Below the pieces are notes generated by a model that was not told the DNA's origin, ran no database searches, and saw only the letters and a program-made list of their open reading frames with translations. A DNA stretch of 49,327 nucleotides from Mycobacterium paraffinicum (lineage in GTDB: Bacteria > Actinomycetota > Actinomycetes > Mycobacteriales > Mycobacteriaceae): positions 1-49,327 of the forward strand of contig NZ_MPNT01000040.1 in NCBI RefSeq assembly GCF_001907675.1, read 5' to 3'. Within the stretch, counting starts at the first letter, position 1, and each line of letters begins with the position of its first letter. Of the stretch, positions 25,632 to 34,096 are shown piece by piece. A program made the position numbers and the translations under genes.

Positions 25632-26843
25632 TCATTTCCCTGTCAGCATGCGGTATTGGGCGGCCATCATCTGGTGCAGAGCGTGCTCTTGTTCGTTCTG
25701 CATCTCGAAGGCGTAGCGGTCGGCGCGGGCCACGCACCAGTAGCCCAGGGTTTCGTTGAAGCATTTCGCCTTGGGCATGCCGCTGATCCCGCCGACCTGG
25801 TTGGGCCCGGTCTCATCGGCGACGAGGCGCGCCGCGGAGGCCGTGTCGGGGGTTTGGTAGACGCGGGTTTCAAGGACGTAGGAGACCTGTTGCACGCCAG
25901 CGGATTTGAACAGCGCCGCCAAGTGGACGGGGTCGCCGGTGGCCAGGTGCAGCGCGCCATGGGCGTCATAGATCCCGTCGCTGATCGACTCGTTTTCTTG
26001 GCGGGGGGCCACCGTGTGGGCCATCAACCCATCGGGGTCCAGCGGCAGTTGAGCCATCTGATCCGGCGGGGTCGGCTTGAATTTGTCGACCAGGGGCTGC
26101 TGCAAATCCAGTGTGGTGGCGATCAACCCGGCAGCCGTATCGGGTTTGTCGGTCGACGTCGCTGTTTGCGCCAGCACGTATTGGCCGTGTGCGGTCAACG
26201 CGGTCACCGAGAACCGCGGGCCGGGGTCGGGGTATTGCGCTGTCCACTGGTAGGTCAGTGCCGTCGTAGCGGGGTATCGGGGGATCGAAAACGGTTGCGT
26301 CGGGATGGGTTTGGTGTCAAAGGGCATCGTCAGGGCAGCGCCTTTGGCTGCCATCTCGGTGATCGTGGCGCTCGCATCAGCCGGGCTGGCCAGTTCCAAC
26401 ACGGTTGTCAGCAGGTCCTTGTAGGGGCCCTTGTCGGTGTGACGGGCGCTGGAAAACCCGGCCAGCAAGTTGTGGCCGTTAAGTGCCTCCCCCAGGGGGG
26501 CCCCGAGCAGCGCGTTGACCGCATCGACGTCTTTGACCACGCCGGATTCGATTTGCGCATAGTCGATCAGGTCGGCGTCGACCTCCCACGGGCCCACCAC
26601 CACGCTGGCCAGACGGCGCCCTTCGGCCCAGCCGCCGCGCAGCGCGTCGCCGGCCACCCCCAACGGGGCGCGGGGGGTGGTGGGGAAGTTCCCAGCATCC
26701 AGCAACGCCAGATTCACACCGTCGGGGCTGGCCTCCCCGGGGGCTTTGACCGCGCTCCCGGCGATCGTGGTACTGCATGCCACCGTCAGCGCCGCGATCC
26801 CGACGGCCGCGGCGCGCCCCCACGAACGGATGCGCCCGGTCAT
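25632..26843 (-). CDS. Lipoprotein, paralogue of the next gene upstream
   Basis: 403 residues, ATG overlapping the previous stop (ATGA at 26840-26843). Signal peptide with lipobox TVAC. Mature protein: NLALLDAGNFPTTPRAPLG near the start, RLASVVVGPWEVDADLIDY, NLLAGFSSAR, and a C-terminal part with CFNETLGYWCVARADRYAFE and QMMAAQYRMLTG. The same blocks occur in the same order in the lipoprotein at 26840-28117, so they are tandem duplicates. Two C-terminal cysteines could be disulfide-bonded. Its position before the receptor kinase suggests an accessory outer-surface component. It fits a mycobacterial lipoprotein family of unknown role, possibly DUF7373. Confidence 0.82.
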   Translation of the reverse strand: MTGRIRSWGRAAAVGIAALTVACSTTIAGSAVKAPGEASPDGVNLALLDAGNFPTTPRAPLGVAGDALRGGWAEGRRLASVVVGPWEVDADLIDYAQIESGVVKDVDAVNALLGAPLGEALNGHNLLAGFSSARHTDKGPYKDLLTTVLELASPADASATITEMAAKGAALTMPFDTKPIPTQPFSIPRYPATTALTYQWTAQYPDPGPRFSVTALTAHGQYVLAQTATSTDKPDTAAGLIATTLDLQQPLVDKFKPTPPDQMAQLPLDPDGLMAHTVAPRQENESISDGIYDAHGALHLATGDPVHLAALFKSAGVQQVSYVLETRVYQTPDTASAARLVADETGPNQVGGISGMPKAKCFNETLGYWCVARADRYAFEMQNEQEHALHQMMAAQYRMLTGK

Positions 26844-28117
26844 GGCGCGGTCAGCATCAGGTATTGGGCAGCTATGATCTGATGGGCCTCAACCTCTTGA
26901 GCCGCAGTGGCTTTGAACGCGTAGCGCGCCGCGGTGGCGATGCACAAAAACCGCACCGCCCCCAGGTCGGTGATGTCGGGGCCGCGGTCAAAGCAGCGCG
27001 CCGAGGGTAGACCGTTGATGCCGGGGGCGGAGTGATAGCCCAGGAATGGCACGTCGATGCGGGCGAGCCCATCAGCGGCGCGCTGGGCGCCGGTGGTATC
27101 GACGGCCTCGTAGATGGTGGTGCGGTCGACGGCGACGTGGGTGATGCCGGCGTCGTTGTACATCGCCTGGGTGGCCACCGGGTCGGATCGGAAATGTAGT
27201 GAGCCGTGCGCGGAGTAGACCCCACCCTGGTTGACGTTGCGGTCGGTGGCCGGCACGGTGCGGGCCAGCAGACTGGTCGGGTCGGCCGGCAAGCTGGCTA
27301 GCTGATCGACCGGGGTGGCTTGAAAGTGGTCAGCGGCCGGGCCTTGCAAATCCAGTGTTTTGGCGATCATGTCGGCGACCGCCGCGGAGCTTTCCTTGGA
27401 TCCGGCGAACTGGAAAAACACGTACGGGCCGTGCGCGCTGAACGCTGAGGCTTCAAAACCTCCTGACAGCGGGGCCACGTAGGCCTGCGTGTTGGGATAG
27501 TTGGGGATCGCCAGCCGGGTCGCTGGGATATTGCCCGGGCGGATGGTGCCCACATCGGCGGCGGCCATCGCCGCGGCCGCATCCGCCGCGTCTTGGGGGC
27601 TGGGGAAGCGAAACACCCCGTTGTCCAGGATCTTGGGCTTGTCAGCGCCGGCCTGCCCCTGTGGCGGTGGCGGGGTGGCGCGCCCACTGACGAAACCGGC
27701 CACGAAATGATGCGCGGCGGCGATCGCGGCGATCGAATCCCCACGCACCAGCGCCGACAGCCGTGTGGGCTCGGGAACCGCTGTGGTGGGCGCGATTTCG
27801 GCGTTCGTCGGGCTGATCAACGTGGCGTCGATCTGCCACGGTCCGGCCACCATGTCGGCCATCCGCTGGGCCTCGACGCGGCGCCCGGCGGCGTCATCGG
27901 CGACGTTGCCCAAGGGGGGCCGGGGCCGGCGCGGATAGTTACCGGGGTCGAGCAGGGCCGTGTTGGCCGCCGCGGGCGCCGGGCCGCCGGACTTGACGGC
28001 TACCCCCGTCACCTGGTTCGAGCAGCCGCTGCCCACGGCGACCACCACGGCGAGGCTGAGCAGCAGCGGCGATAAGCCCCGGCGTGCGGCGACGATGTTT
28101 GTGTGTCGGATCTTCAC
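26840..28117 (-). CDS. Lipoprotein, paralogue of the 25632 gene
   Basis: 425 residues from GTG 28117, coupled to the upstream stop by GTGA. Signal peptide with lipobox GSGC (VVVAVGSGCSNQ). Shared blocks with the next gene: NTALLDPGNYPRRPRPPLG, RMADMVAGPWQIDATLI, FVAGFVSGR, CFDRGPDITDLGAVRFLCIATAARYAFK and HQIIAAQYLMLT. Identity is moderate, so the duplication is not recent. Located outside the membrane. The upstream open frame reaching to 28309 is the 3' end of the preceding gene read in another frame and is not a better start. Confidence 0.82.
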   Translation of the reverse strand: MKIRHTNIVAARRGLSPLLLSLAVVVAVGSGCSNQVTGVAVKSGGPAPAAANTALLDPGNYPRRPRPPLGNVADDAAGRRVEAQRMADMVAGPWQIDATLISPTNAEIAPTTAVPEPTRLSALVRGDSIAAIAAAHHFVAGFVSGRATPPPPQGQAGADKPKILDNGVFRFPSPQDAADAAAAMAAADVGTIRPGNIPATRLAIPNYPNTQAYVAPLSGGFEASAFSAHGPYVFFQFAGSKESSAAVADMIAKTLDLQGPAADHFQATPVDQLASLPADPTSLLARTVPATDRNVNQGGVYSAHGSLHFRSDPVATQAMYNDAGITHVAVDRTTIYEAVDTTGAQRAADGLARIDVPFLGYHSAPGINGLPSARCFDRGPDITDLGAVRFLCIATAARYAFKATAAQEVEAHQIIAAQYLMLTAP

Positions 28118-28521
28118 CGGGAGGCTTTCGCTGATCCGCTCCGGCGCCTGTTGGGCCGTTTGCCCGACCAGCGCCGCAACGCCATGCGGTCGATGAAGAT
28201 GGCGCTGGCCGCCCGACGTTCTGAGACAGCCTTGTCGGCCACCGCCATCACCGCGAGTTGGCGCACTCGGGCACCGAGTCGCTTCTCCTGGTCGCGAATG
28301 CGGTGCCATTCGGCACCGTCAGCGTCCAGGTCAGCATTGTCGTTGAGATAGTCGAGCGCCGCGTCGACCGCACACTGCTGTAAGTCGGGGTTGTCTGGAT
28401 ACAACAGTGCGGCCTCGCGCGCGACGCGGTGCAGGCGGGTCCGCGCCGCGGCATCCAGCTGGCGGGCGCGCGCGCTGTTGAGCAGCGTCGCCATCGGCTC
28501 AGCCGCCGATTCGTCGCGCAC
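28114..28521 (-). CDS. Hypothetical helical protein, first gene of the kinase operon
   Basis: 135 residues, no signal or membrane segment. Almost wholly helical and charged (RTRLHRVAREAALLYPDNPDLQQCAVDAALDYLNDN, then EWHRIRDQEKRLGARVRQLAVMAV), with a strongly basic tail (RRWSGKRPNRRRSGSAKASR). Its stop overlaps the start of the next lipoprotein gene (GTGA), which implies co-translation with the lipoprotein pair, kinase, SseB protein and secreted protein down to 22079. No family is recognised. Confidence 0.68.
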   Translation of the reverse strand: MRDESAAEPMATLLNSARARQLDAAARTRLHRVAREAALLYPDNPDLQQCAVDAALDYLNDNADLDADGAEWHRIRDQEKRLGARVRQLAVMAVADKAVSERRAASAIFIDRMALRRWSGKRPNRRRSGSAKASR

Positions 28522-28609
28522 GTCCCGATCCCTCCTTTTCTCAGGTCCCGCGGCCGGCCTGTGTGCGCCGGCAACGATGGGGAGAATGGTAGCCGCTACT
28601 ACCAGGGCG

Positions 28610-29362
28610 TCAGCTTCGATCGCTGATTTTGCCCATCATCGCCCTTGCCACATCGCTGGCGTCCTTGCCCGGCGCGGGCGCCGCGTCGCGGAAATAGACC
28701 GCCTCGACCTCCACCAGGCAATTGCCCCGCGCACCGAGCGCGCGCACCCGCCGCAGTTTCGTGTGCCGGTCTACCTCTTCCACGGTGGCTTCCACGACTG
28801 AAGCACCGGCGTGCACCTCGGTGATCTCACTCTGAAATCCCAGGCCGCTGTCGAGGCGCTGACCGGCGCATCGCGACCACTGCGAACCGAATTTCTCAAA
28901 CAACGCATTGGCCGCCGCCGTGTTCGGTAACGCGACCACACCCTCGACGAGATCGATCACCGTGGGAAATTCGCCGACATCGGCGGCCCACCACTGTTCG
29001 TGAGCAACGTTGACCACCTGCGCATTACGGTAGGCCTCGCCCATCAGGATGTGCGCCAGCGAGGCGCAATCGCTGCGTGAAGCGCCTGGCCAGTCCCAGT
29101 ACATCTCTGCTGGGCCGCCGAACTTCGGCGGCATACTGTCATCGAGTTTGAACGATTGACCGAACACGTGGGACAACTCAGCATCGGTCAGCATCGCCTG
29201 CTTGATGACTTCGCCGACCAGCGGGCGCGGTTTGAGGTCCGGCGCCGCGCGCACCGTGCCGCTGACGACATCAGCGCAACCGGCCACCAGCGTGATCAAC
29301 GCCGAGGACACCAGCACCAGGATCGGCCGAACGACATTGGGTGCCAAGCGCATCCAAGCCAT
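28610..29362 (-). CDS. PknH-sensor-like lipoprotein
   Basis: 250 residues from ATG 29362, with a purine-rich AGAGAGAAG ahead. Signal peptide with lipobox VAGC. The mature part follows the PknH sensor pattern: QAMLTDAELSHVFGQSFKLDD, DCASLAHIL, AVALPNTAAANALFEKFGSQWSRCAG-like helix and cysteine, then RVRALGARGNCLVEVEAVYF and ASDVARAMMGKI. This is the fold of the PknH extracellular domain on a lipid anchor. It lies next to two other proteins of the type (29406, 30662). Probably binds a ligand at the cell surface; unknown. Confidence 0.83.
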   Translation of the reverse strand: MAWMRLAPNVVRPILVLVSSALITLVAGCADVVSGTVRAAPDLKPRPLVGEVIKQAMLTDAELSHVFGQSFKLDDSMPPKFGGPAEMYWDWPGASRSDCASLAHILMGEAYRNAQVVNVAHEQWWAADVGEFPTVIDLVEGVVALPNTAAANALFEKFGSQWSRCAGQRLDSGLGFQSEITEVHAGASVVEATVEEVDRHTKLRRVRALGARGNCLVEVEAVYFRDAAPAPGKDASDVARAMMGKISDRS

Positions 29363-29405
29363 GGGCGCTTCTCTCTTCTCACGCGAGTAGCAACGGTGGG
29401 TCTGG

Positions 29406-30425
29406 TCAGCGGGGGTTGACACGATCGGCCATCCGGGTCGCGATCTTGAGGCCTTGATCGGTGCGGTTATTACCGCAGCTGCGCACATCGATGACGATGT
29501 TGTTGCGGGCGGTCATGGCCCGTTGGCACTGCCAGCCCCCCGCACCTTCCTGGGTGTTGACGATGCTGAGCATGCCGTCACGGTTGGCGACCGTGCTGGC
29601 CATCCAGATGCTGTCTGGTTGACCCCGCTCGAGCAGGCGCAAGGTGGCGCCGTTGCATTTCGGCCAGGCCGCAGCCTGCTTGGCCACGAAGTCGCTGGCC
29701 GCCGTGGCGGTCGTGAAGTAGATCGCGGCGCTGTTGTCCAGGTGCTCAACGACTTTCGGGTCCTGCAGCGACTGGGTGCGTATCCCTACCCAACCGGTGC
29801 CCTCAAGTTCGGACTCGAGCGCGGGGATTTGGATCTCGCCGCATTCGGGCCGGTCGGTATTCACGCCGCTGTAGGCCACGTCGTCGCTACCGGCGTCCGG
29901 TGTTGGCGCGATGTTCGTCGCGCCCTCGATGCTGCTGATGGTCGCCACATCCAGCAGCAGCCCGGGAAGCGCCGACAACGGCACCGTTGCCGCCGCTTGC
30001 GGCGTTGGGCTCGGGCTGGCCTGCGTCGAGGACGGGCGGGGGGAGCGAGTCACTGCCACGCTGCCCATGTCATCGGGGCTGCTGGCGACGTTGATCACGA
30101 TTCCGGCGGCCACTGTGGCGACTATGACCGCGGCGGCGGCGCCGATCCGGGCCCACAGGGGGAACCGCTGGTGGCGCGGCGCCGCGATCGCAGCAGGGTA
30201 GCCCGGGCCGGCTCCCCAGGGCGGCGCTGGCGGCAGGGGCCGGACCGGGGGAGGGCCGCCTGCGAATCCGAGTGGCCGCCGCGGCAGCACCACGGTGGCT
30301 TCCTCGCCGGGCCCGGGGCCCATGGGCGGCATCGCAGCAGGCTGGCAGCCGTTGCGCATCGCGGCATTGCCCGATGGCGGGGCGGTCTGGGCGGTGCTGA
30401 GCGGCGGGTTCGCGTGGTGGGGCAT
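29406..30425 (-). CDS. PknH-type sensor-domain membrane protein without kinase
   Basis: 339 residues from ATG 30425 (AAGGA six bases ahead). Cytoplasmic part ~1-100 is rich in Pro/Gly/Ala and includes EEATVVLPRRP, similar to the ERTVVVP repeats of the protein at 8071 and a possible phosphothreonine site. Membrane helix WARIGAAAAVIVATVAAGIVI; Ser/Thr/Pro linker; PknH-type sensor domain from LSALPGLLLDVATISSIEG onward, with ECGEIQIPAL, WPKCNG, CQRAMTARNNIVIDVRSC. All four cysteines are present. The frame is open upstream to 30758 but lacks a better start. The shared operator at 30569 lies ~145 bases ahead. Confidence 0.85.
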   Translation of the reverse strand: MPHHANPPLSTAQTAPPSGNAAMRNGCQPAAMPPMGPGPGEEATVVLPRRPLGFAGGPPPVRPLPPAPPWGAGPGYPAAIAAPRHQRFPLWARIGAAAAVIVATVAAGIVINVASSPDDMGSVAVTRSPRPSSTQASPSPTPQAAATVPLSALPGLLLDVATISSIEGATNIAPTPDAGSDDVAYSGVNTDRPECGEIQIPALESELEGTGWVGIRTQSLQDPKVVEHLDNSAAIYFTTATAASDFVAKQAAAWPKCNGATLRLLERGQPDSIWMASTVANRDGMLSIVNTQEGAGGWQCQRAMTARNNIVIDVRSCGNNRTDQGLKIATRMADRVNPR

Positions 30426-30568
30426 TTGCTGTCCTTCGGGGATAGGCGAGGTTGCGGGGTGTGAAGTGGGTCGCTTTGTCGCGGCCGGGGTGTGTCCAAG
30501 CCGAGGGGTGAAGCCCTCGGACGCTGCCGCGCTGTCATGCATGCTTTGGATTAGACCACAGCGGAAAA

Positions 30569-30612
30569 CATAGCGCAATGTTTCAAAACATTGCACCACT
30601 GTGGTTTTGTTG
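30569..30612. promoter_or_regulatory. Putative operator between divergent sensor-protein genes
   Basis: CATAGCGCAATG (30569-30580) is identical to 20619-20630. It overlaps the perfect palindrome GCAATGTTT-CA-AAACATTGC (30575-30594), followed by ACCACTGTGGT. It lies between the gene starting at 30425 (minus) and the one at 30662 (plus), so one regulator could control both and the DUF4333 gene. Confidence 0.6.
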
Positions 30613-30661
30613 GTAGCGTCTGCATCCGTATCCACCAGGCCCAGGCAAGGAGACCGCCCGA

Positions 30662-31444
30662 ATGAGCGCCTCAAGACCACCCGCGAAGACGCCAGAAAAC
30701 AGCGCACCAAAACACAGCATCCGTACATCGCGGCTGACCGCCACCGGCCGCTGGGCAATCCTCGCCGCCACCGCCCTATGCCTGCTGCTCACCGGCTGCA
30801 CCGCTACCACCACCGGCCGCCCCGCAGCCGCCGCAGACCTCGGCCGCTGGCAACCGCCGGCAATCCTGCCCCAACACCTGCCAGACCTGTTGCTCAGCGA
30901 AAACGACATCAACAGCGCTGCGCACACCACAGGCATGGCCGTGCGCACACCGATCACGCACATGTGGCACGACGAGGACACCATCTCCAACCCGGCTTGC
31001 CTCGACACCTACTTCCCAGCCGAAGCCAACGCCTACCAAGGCACCAACTGGACCGCCATGCAAGGCCAAATCCTCGACGACGCAACCACACCGGGGAGCG
31101 CCCGCCACGCACTGGTCCAGGCCCTCATCAGCTTCCGCGACGCCGACTCAGCCCAACAATTCTTCAGCCAGGCCAAAACACGCTGGTCGGGCTGCGCAAA
31201 CCACTCGCTCACCGTCGTCCTGCACAGCCACGCTCCGGTGACATGGAACTTCGGCGAGCTGCGTGCCACCGACACCACCCTGACCAACACCCAAACCCAA
31301 GCCAGCGGTGAAGGTTTCACCTGCCAACGCGCCCTGGGGCTGGCCAACAACGTCATCGTCGACACCCTGTGGTGCGGCTTCGACACCACCAGCCAAGCCA
31401 GCGACATCGTCGCCAAGACCACCGGCGCCATCTCGCAGGCCTGA
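30662..31444 (+). CDS. PknH-sensor-like lipoprotein
   Basis: 260 residues, ATG 30662 with AAGGAG ahead. Signal peptide with lipobox LTGC. Mature part: LPDLLLSENDINSAAHTTGM, CLDTYFPAEANAY, SFRDADSAQQFFSQAKTRWSGCAN and CQRALGLANNVIVDTLWCGF, the order and four cysteines of the PknH sensor fold. The DNA of this gene is notably richer in CCAC/AACC-type codons than its neighbours, which may reflect a separate origin. Divergent from 29406-30425 with a shared operator region. Confidence 0.84.
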   Translation: MSASRPPAKTPENSAPKHSIRTSRLTATGRWAILAATALCLLLTGCTATTTGRPAAAADLGRWQPPAILPQHLPDLLLSENDINSAAHTTGMAVRTPITHMWHDEDTISNPACLDTYFPAEANAYQGTNWTAMQGQILDDATTPGSARHALVQALISFRDADSAQQFFSQAKTRWSGCANHSLTVVLHSHAPVTWNFGELRATDTTLTNTQTQASGEGFTCQRALGLANNVIVDTLWCGFDTTSQASDIVAKTTGAISQA

Positions 31445-31510
31445 CCCAGCGAGCCCGCCAGTCCATCGTCGACTTGATGGGTCACATGACAAAGAGAGGA
31501 GGTGCCGGCA

Positions 31511-32164
31511 GTGCGCGCGCTTGCCGTCCCCGTCTCAGCGATACTCATCGGCGCCGCGAGCGTGGCATGCCACCAAAAGCCGGCATGTTGCGCCGCCCCG
31601 CCGCCACCCCCGCCGATCAATTTCAACGACTACCGGTCTGTCAACACCGACGACTACCACACCTATTCGACCTACGGCTGGAACGGAATTCAGTTCAGCA
31701 CCCGCGCCGGAATCCGCTGCCGAATCTATGACGGCCCACACTCGTTCCAGTACGCCGCCGCGATCGACTGCTGGGGCCCACTTCCCGGCGTGGCATCTGG
31801 GGTGAACTACGCAAAGGTATCCGAGTGGCCCTACGACAAAGACACCTTGACGCCGATCACCCGGGGACCCGCGCCCCCAGGGCACACTGAAGTCTTCTCC
31901 CTATTCAGCCACACCGACCTCAACGAGCAAGAGACCTACCACGCCGGCCCGACCGAGAAAAGAACCGTCGACCCCGCCAGCTACCACCTACTCAATCCTG
32001 GGCAGAAGATCGTCGTCCCCGGAGGACACCCCGGCGACGACGACCTCAACACATCAATCTGCGCCGTCGTCACCGACGACTCGATCACCTGCGAAATCCA
32101 GAACCTCGATCACGCCGGCGCACACGGCTTCCGGATCCTGCCCCAAGGCAGCCAGACCTACTGA
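31511..32164 (+). CDS. Small lipoprotein of the PSGxxC/LPG secreted family
   Basis: 217 residues from GTG 31511 (AGAGGAG nine bases ahead); GTG 31502 is closer to the purine run and less likely. Signal peptide with lipobox SVAC. Mature domain: YRSVNTDDYHTYSTYGWNGIQFST, GIRCRIYDG, AIDCWGPLPGVASG, a middle region, LLNPGQKIVV, and paired cysteines ICAVVTDDSITCEIQ, ending HAGAHGFRI. The same block order is found in the genes at 32165 and 22079. Role unknown. Next gene starts immediately after its stop. Confidence 0.78.
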   Translation: MRALAVPVSAILIGAASVACHQKPACCAAPPPPPPINFNDYRSVNTDDYHTYSTYGWNGIQFSTRAGIRCRIYDGPHSFQYAAAIDCWGPLPGVASGVNYAKVSEWPYDKDTLTPITRGPAPPGHTEVFSLFSHTDLNEQETYHAGPTEKRTVDPASYHLLNPGQKIVVPGGHPGDDDLNTSICAVVTDDSITCEIQNLDHAGAHGFRILPQGSQTY

Positions 32165-32788
32165 TTGGACGATGTTGTGGCTAAACAGATCACCGAGCGC
32201 GAACCGCGCAACAACAACAGCAACCTGATCGGCTTGCGGGGCGCCATACTCTGCGCCGGCGTGGCCACCGCGCTCGCCGGCCTAACAGCCCCTCCCGCTG
32301 CCGCAGACCCACCCAACTACACCGGCTACCACGCCGTCGACCCGAAACCCTTCCAGACCTTCAACACCTACGGCGGCGGCGGCGCACAGTTCACCTCGCC
32401 CAGCGGCCAACTGTGCCGCATCGTGGTCATCTCCCGCGGCATGTTCGCCTACATCGAATGCCTAGGCGAGCTACATGGCTCCGCCGAAGGCAACAACCTC
32501 GTGCGGATCACGACCACGGCCCCAAGTGGCTTTTCGAAGACCACACGCGAAGAGTTCCTCAGCACCCAGCGCGTAGGACCCGACGGCGTCACCCGCGAAC
32601 CCACCGGTGCCGCCGGGTTCATCCCGCTGCCCGCAGGCAGCAGCCTGACCTACACCAGCAGCGTCTGGTCCGGCACCTGCGCCGTCGACACCGCCAGCAC
32701 CCGCTGCACCGTCACCAGCAACCACAGCGACGGCACCAGCACCACCAAGAGCTTCACATCGACCCCCACCGACACAGCGATCGACTGA
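32165..32788 (+). CDS. Small secreted protein of the PSGxxC/LPG family
   Basis: 207 residues from TTG 32165, directly after the preceding stop; GTG 32177 is an alternative. Sec signal peptide (GAILCAGVATALAGLTAPPAAADPP), probable cleavage after AAA. Mature domain: YHAVDPKPFQTFNTYGGGGAQFTSPSGQLCRI, AYIECLGELHG, PLPAGSSLTYTSSVW and C...C in TCAVDTASTRCTVTSNH. Paralogue of the previous gene, in tandem. A decayed partial copy lies at 1156-1421. Function unknown. Confidence 0.8.
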   Translation: MDDVVAKQITEREPRNNNSNLIGLRGAILCAGVATALAGLTAPPAAADPPNYTGYHAVDPKPFQTFNTYGGGGAQFTSPSGQLCRIVVISRGMFAYIECLGELHGSAEGNNLVRITTTAPSGFSKTTREEFLSTQRVGPDGVTREPTGAAGFIPLPAGSSLTYTSSVWSGTCAVDTASTRCTVTSNHSDGTSTTKSFTSTPTDTAID

Positions 32789-32812
32789 CACCAACGAACC
32801 GCTGCCTAAACG

Positions 32813-34096
32813 TCAGCGATGTTTGCTGGTCGCGACGCGACCTGTGATGTCCTGGGTGTGACGCTCCAGGCGCGGAAGCAGCCGATCGGCCACCTCACGA
32901 GCGGCGGGACGGTCGATCCCGGCCAGGACGGACCGGAACGCATCCGGTGCTGCGGCCGCCATGTCTGCGACGCGGGCGAGCCGTTCGGTGCAATCAAGCT
33001 TCATCTCCACGGCGTGACGTTCAAAGTTCTTCTTGAGCACCTGCCCGAACTTGCGGCGCCCACCGATCGACATTGCGACAGAGGACAGGTCGTAACCGCC
33101 TGCACGTGGCTCGTAGGCCAGCGCCGAAGACAAGTCGTACAACGGAGCCATGCGGGCCTCACCTCGAGGTGAATAGAGCAGCGCGAAATTCTTTGCGTGC
33201 GCGTCGGGAGCCCCGACGATGTAGTTGAACAGCACCGCGTCGGAGAAGCGAACAACATCCTGCTCGGGGCGTGAAGATTCACGCCGCAGCATCGCGGCCA
33301 GCTCCGCGGTGCGTGGCCCGTTGCGCTCTTCGTACTTGTTTGCCGGCATCCGCCCCATCGCTTGGCAGAAGTCGACCTGGTGGAGGCGATGCACCCCGTT
33401 GGCCTGATCGAGGTAGCGGTCGAACCGACTGATAACGATCGCCGTTTCGCCAGCGAAGTCAACCAGTTCTGTTGCGGCCACGGTCAACCCGAGCTGTGCA
33501 GCGACCTGCATGGTGGCGTATTCCAGTACCGCTTGGTGCATGAGTCGGGTGACGCCCGGTTTCACGATGTGGGTGGATGCGCCGGCTCCGTGCACCTCAT
33601 GCCAACGCCCTGCCAGCCGGGCCAGGGTGAATTTCTCCTGGGCACCCGGCAGGCTCCAGTGCTCGTCGGGCAGAGTCCAGGACGCGCCGGTGGCCCGCAG
33701 CGCGGCAAGGCGTTTGCCGATCTTGGCGTCGCTGACTCGCCGGTAATCGACTGGCCGCTGGCTCAGTGCATCGAGTGCGTCTTCGTCGACGAACTGGACG
33801 GCGCCGACGCAGTCCCGGCCCATCGCCGCAAGCAGGTCGAATGCAGTGTCGCCGGTCTGCAGTTCCGCGGCCCACGCCGCCCGTACCGCTGGGCTTTCCG
33901 GAAGCAGGCCTTCGACGTAGGCCGCAATAGCCTGATGTCCGAAGCGGATGTCGCTGATCGGTAGCGCTGGCGACAGCGGGACCCGGCCGGTGCTGCGGTA
34001 GCTTTCGCGATAAGCAAAGCTATACTGGCCCAAACGGTTTCGAGACCAATCACCGACGACCTGGCCCCGCAACAGCACAGTCAGTTGATCAGTCAT
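32813..34096 (-). CDS. hipA: HipA-family toxin kinase
   Basis: 427 residues. HipA toxins are serine/threonine kinases that arrest growth, in E. coli by phosphorylating GltX. Visible motifs: SLPGAQEKFTLARL (ATP/self-phosphorylation region, ~148-161), THIVKPG with the ATP-binding lysine, NYIVGAPDAHAKNFALLY (catalytic loop with Asp and Asn) and PLYDLSSALAY (metal-binding Asp). Length is typical. The start overlaps the hipB stop by 8 bases, so antitoxin and toxin are co-translated. It should be active by sequence. Confidence 0.92.
   Translation of the reverse strand: MTDQLTVLLRGQVVGDWSRNRLGQYSFAYRESYRSTGRVPLSPALPISDIRFGHQAIAAYVEGLLPESPAVRAAWAAELQTGDTAFDLLAAMGRDCVGAVQFVDEDALDALSQRPVDYRRVSDAKIGKRLAALRATGASWTLPDEHWSLPGAQEKFTLARLAGRWHEVHGAGASTHIVKPGVTRLMHQAVLEYATMQVAAQLGLTVAATELVDFAGETAIVISRFDRYLDQANGVHRLHQVDFCQAMGRMPANKYEERNGPRTAELAAMLRRESSRPEQDVVRFSDAVLFNYIVGAPDAHAKNFALLYSPRGEARMAPLYDLSSALAYEPRAGGYDLSSVAMSIGGRRKFGQVLKKNFERHAVEMKLDCTERLARVADMAAAAPDAFRSVLAGIDRPAAREVADRLLPRLERHTQDITGRVATSKHR

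Noticed and set aside
25656..26882. A 408-residue open frame on the plus strand
   Set aside because: It lies exactly opposite the lipoprotein gene at 25632-26843, has no start signal or fold-like pattern, and is explained by GC-rich codon bias.
29454..30464. A 336-residue plus-strand frame
   Set aside because: It is antisense to the PknH-sensor gene, which has clear domain structure; the plus-strand product is rich in Arg/Gly with no motif.
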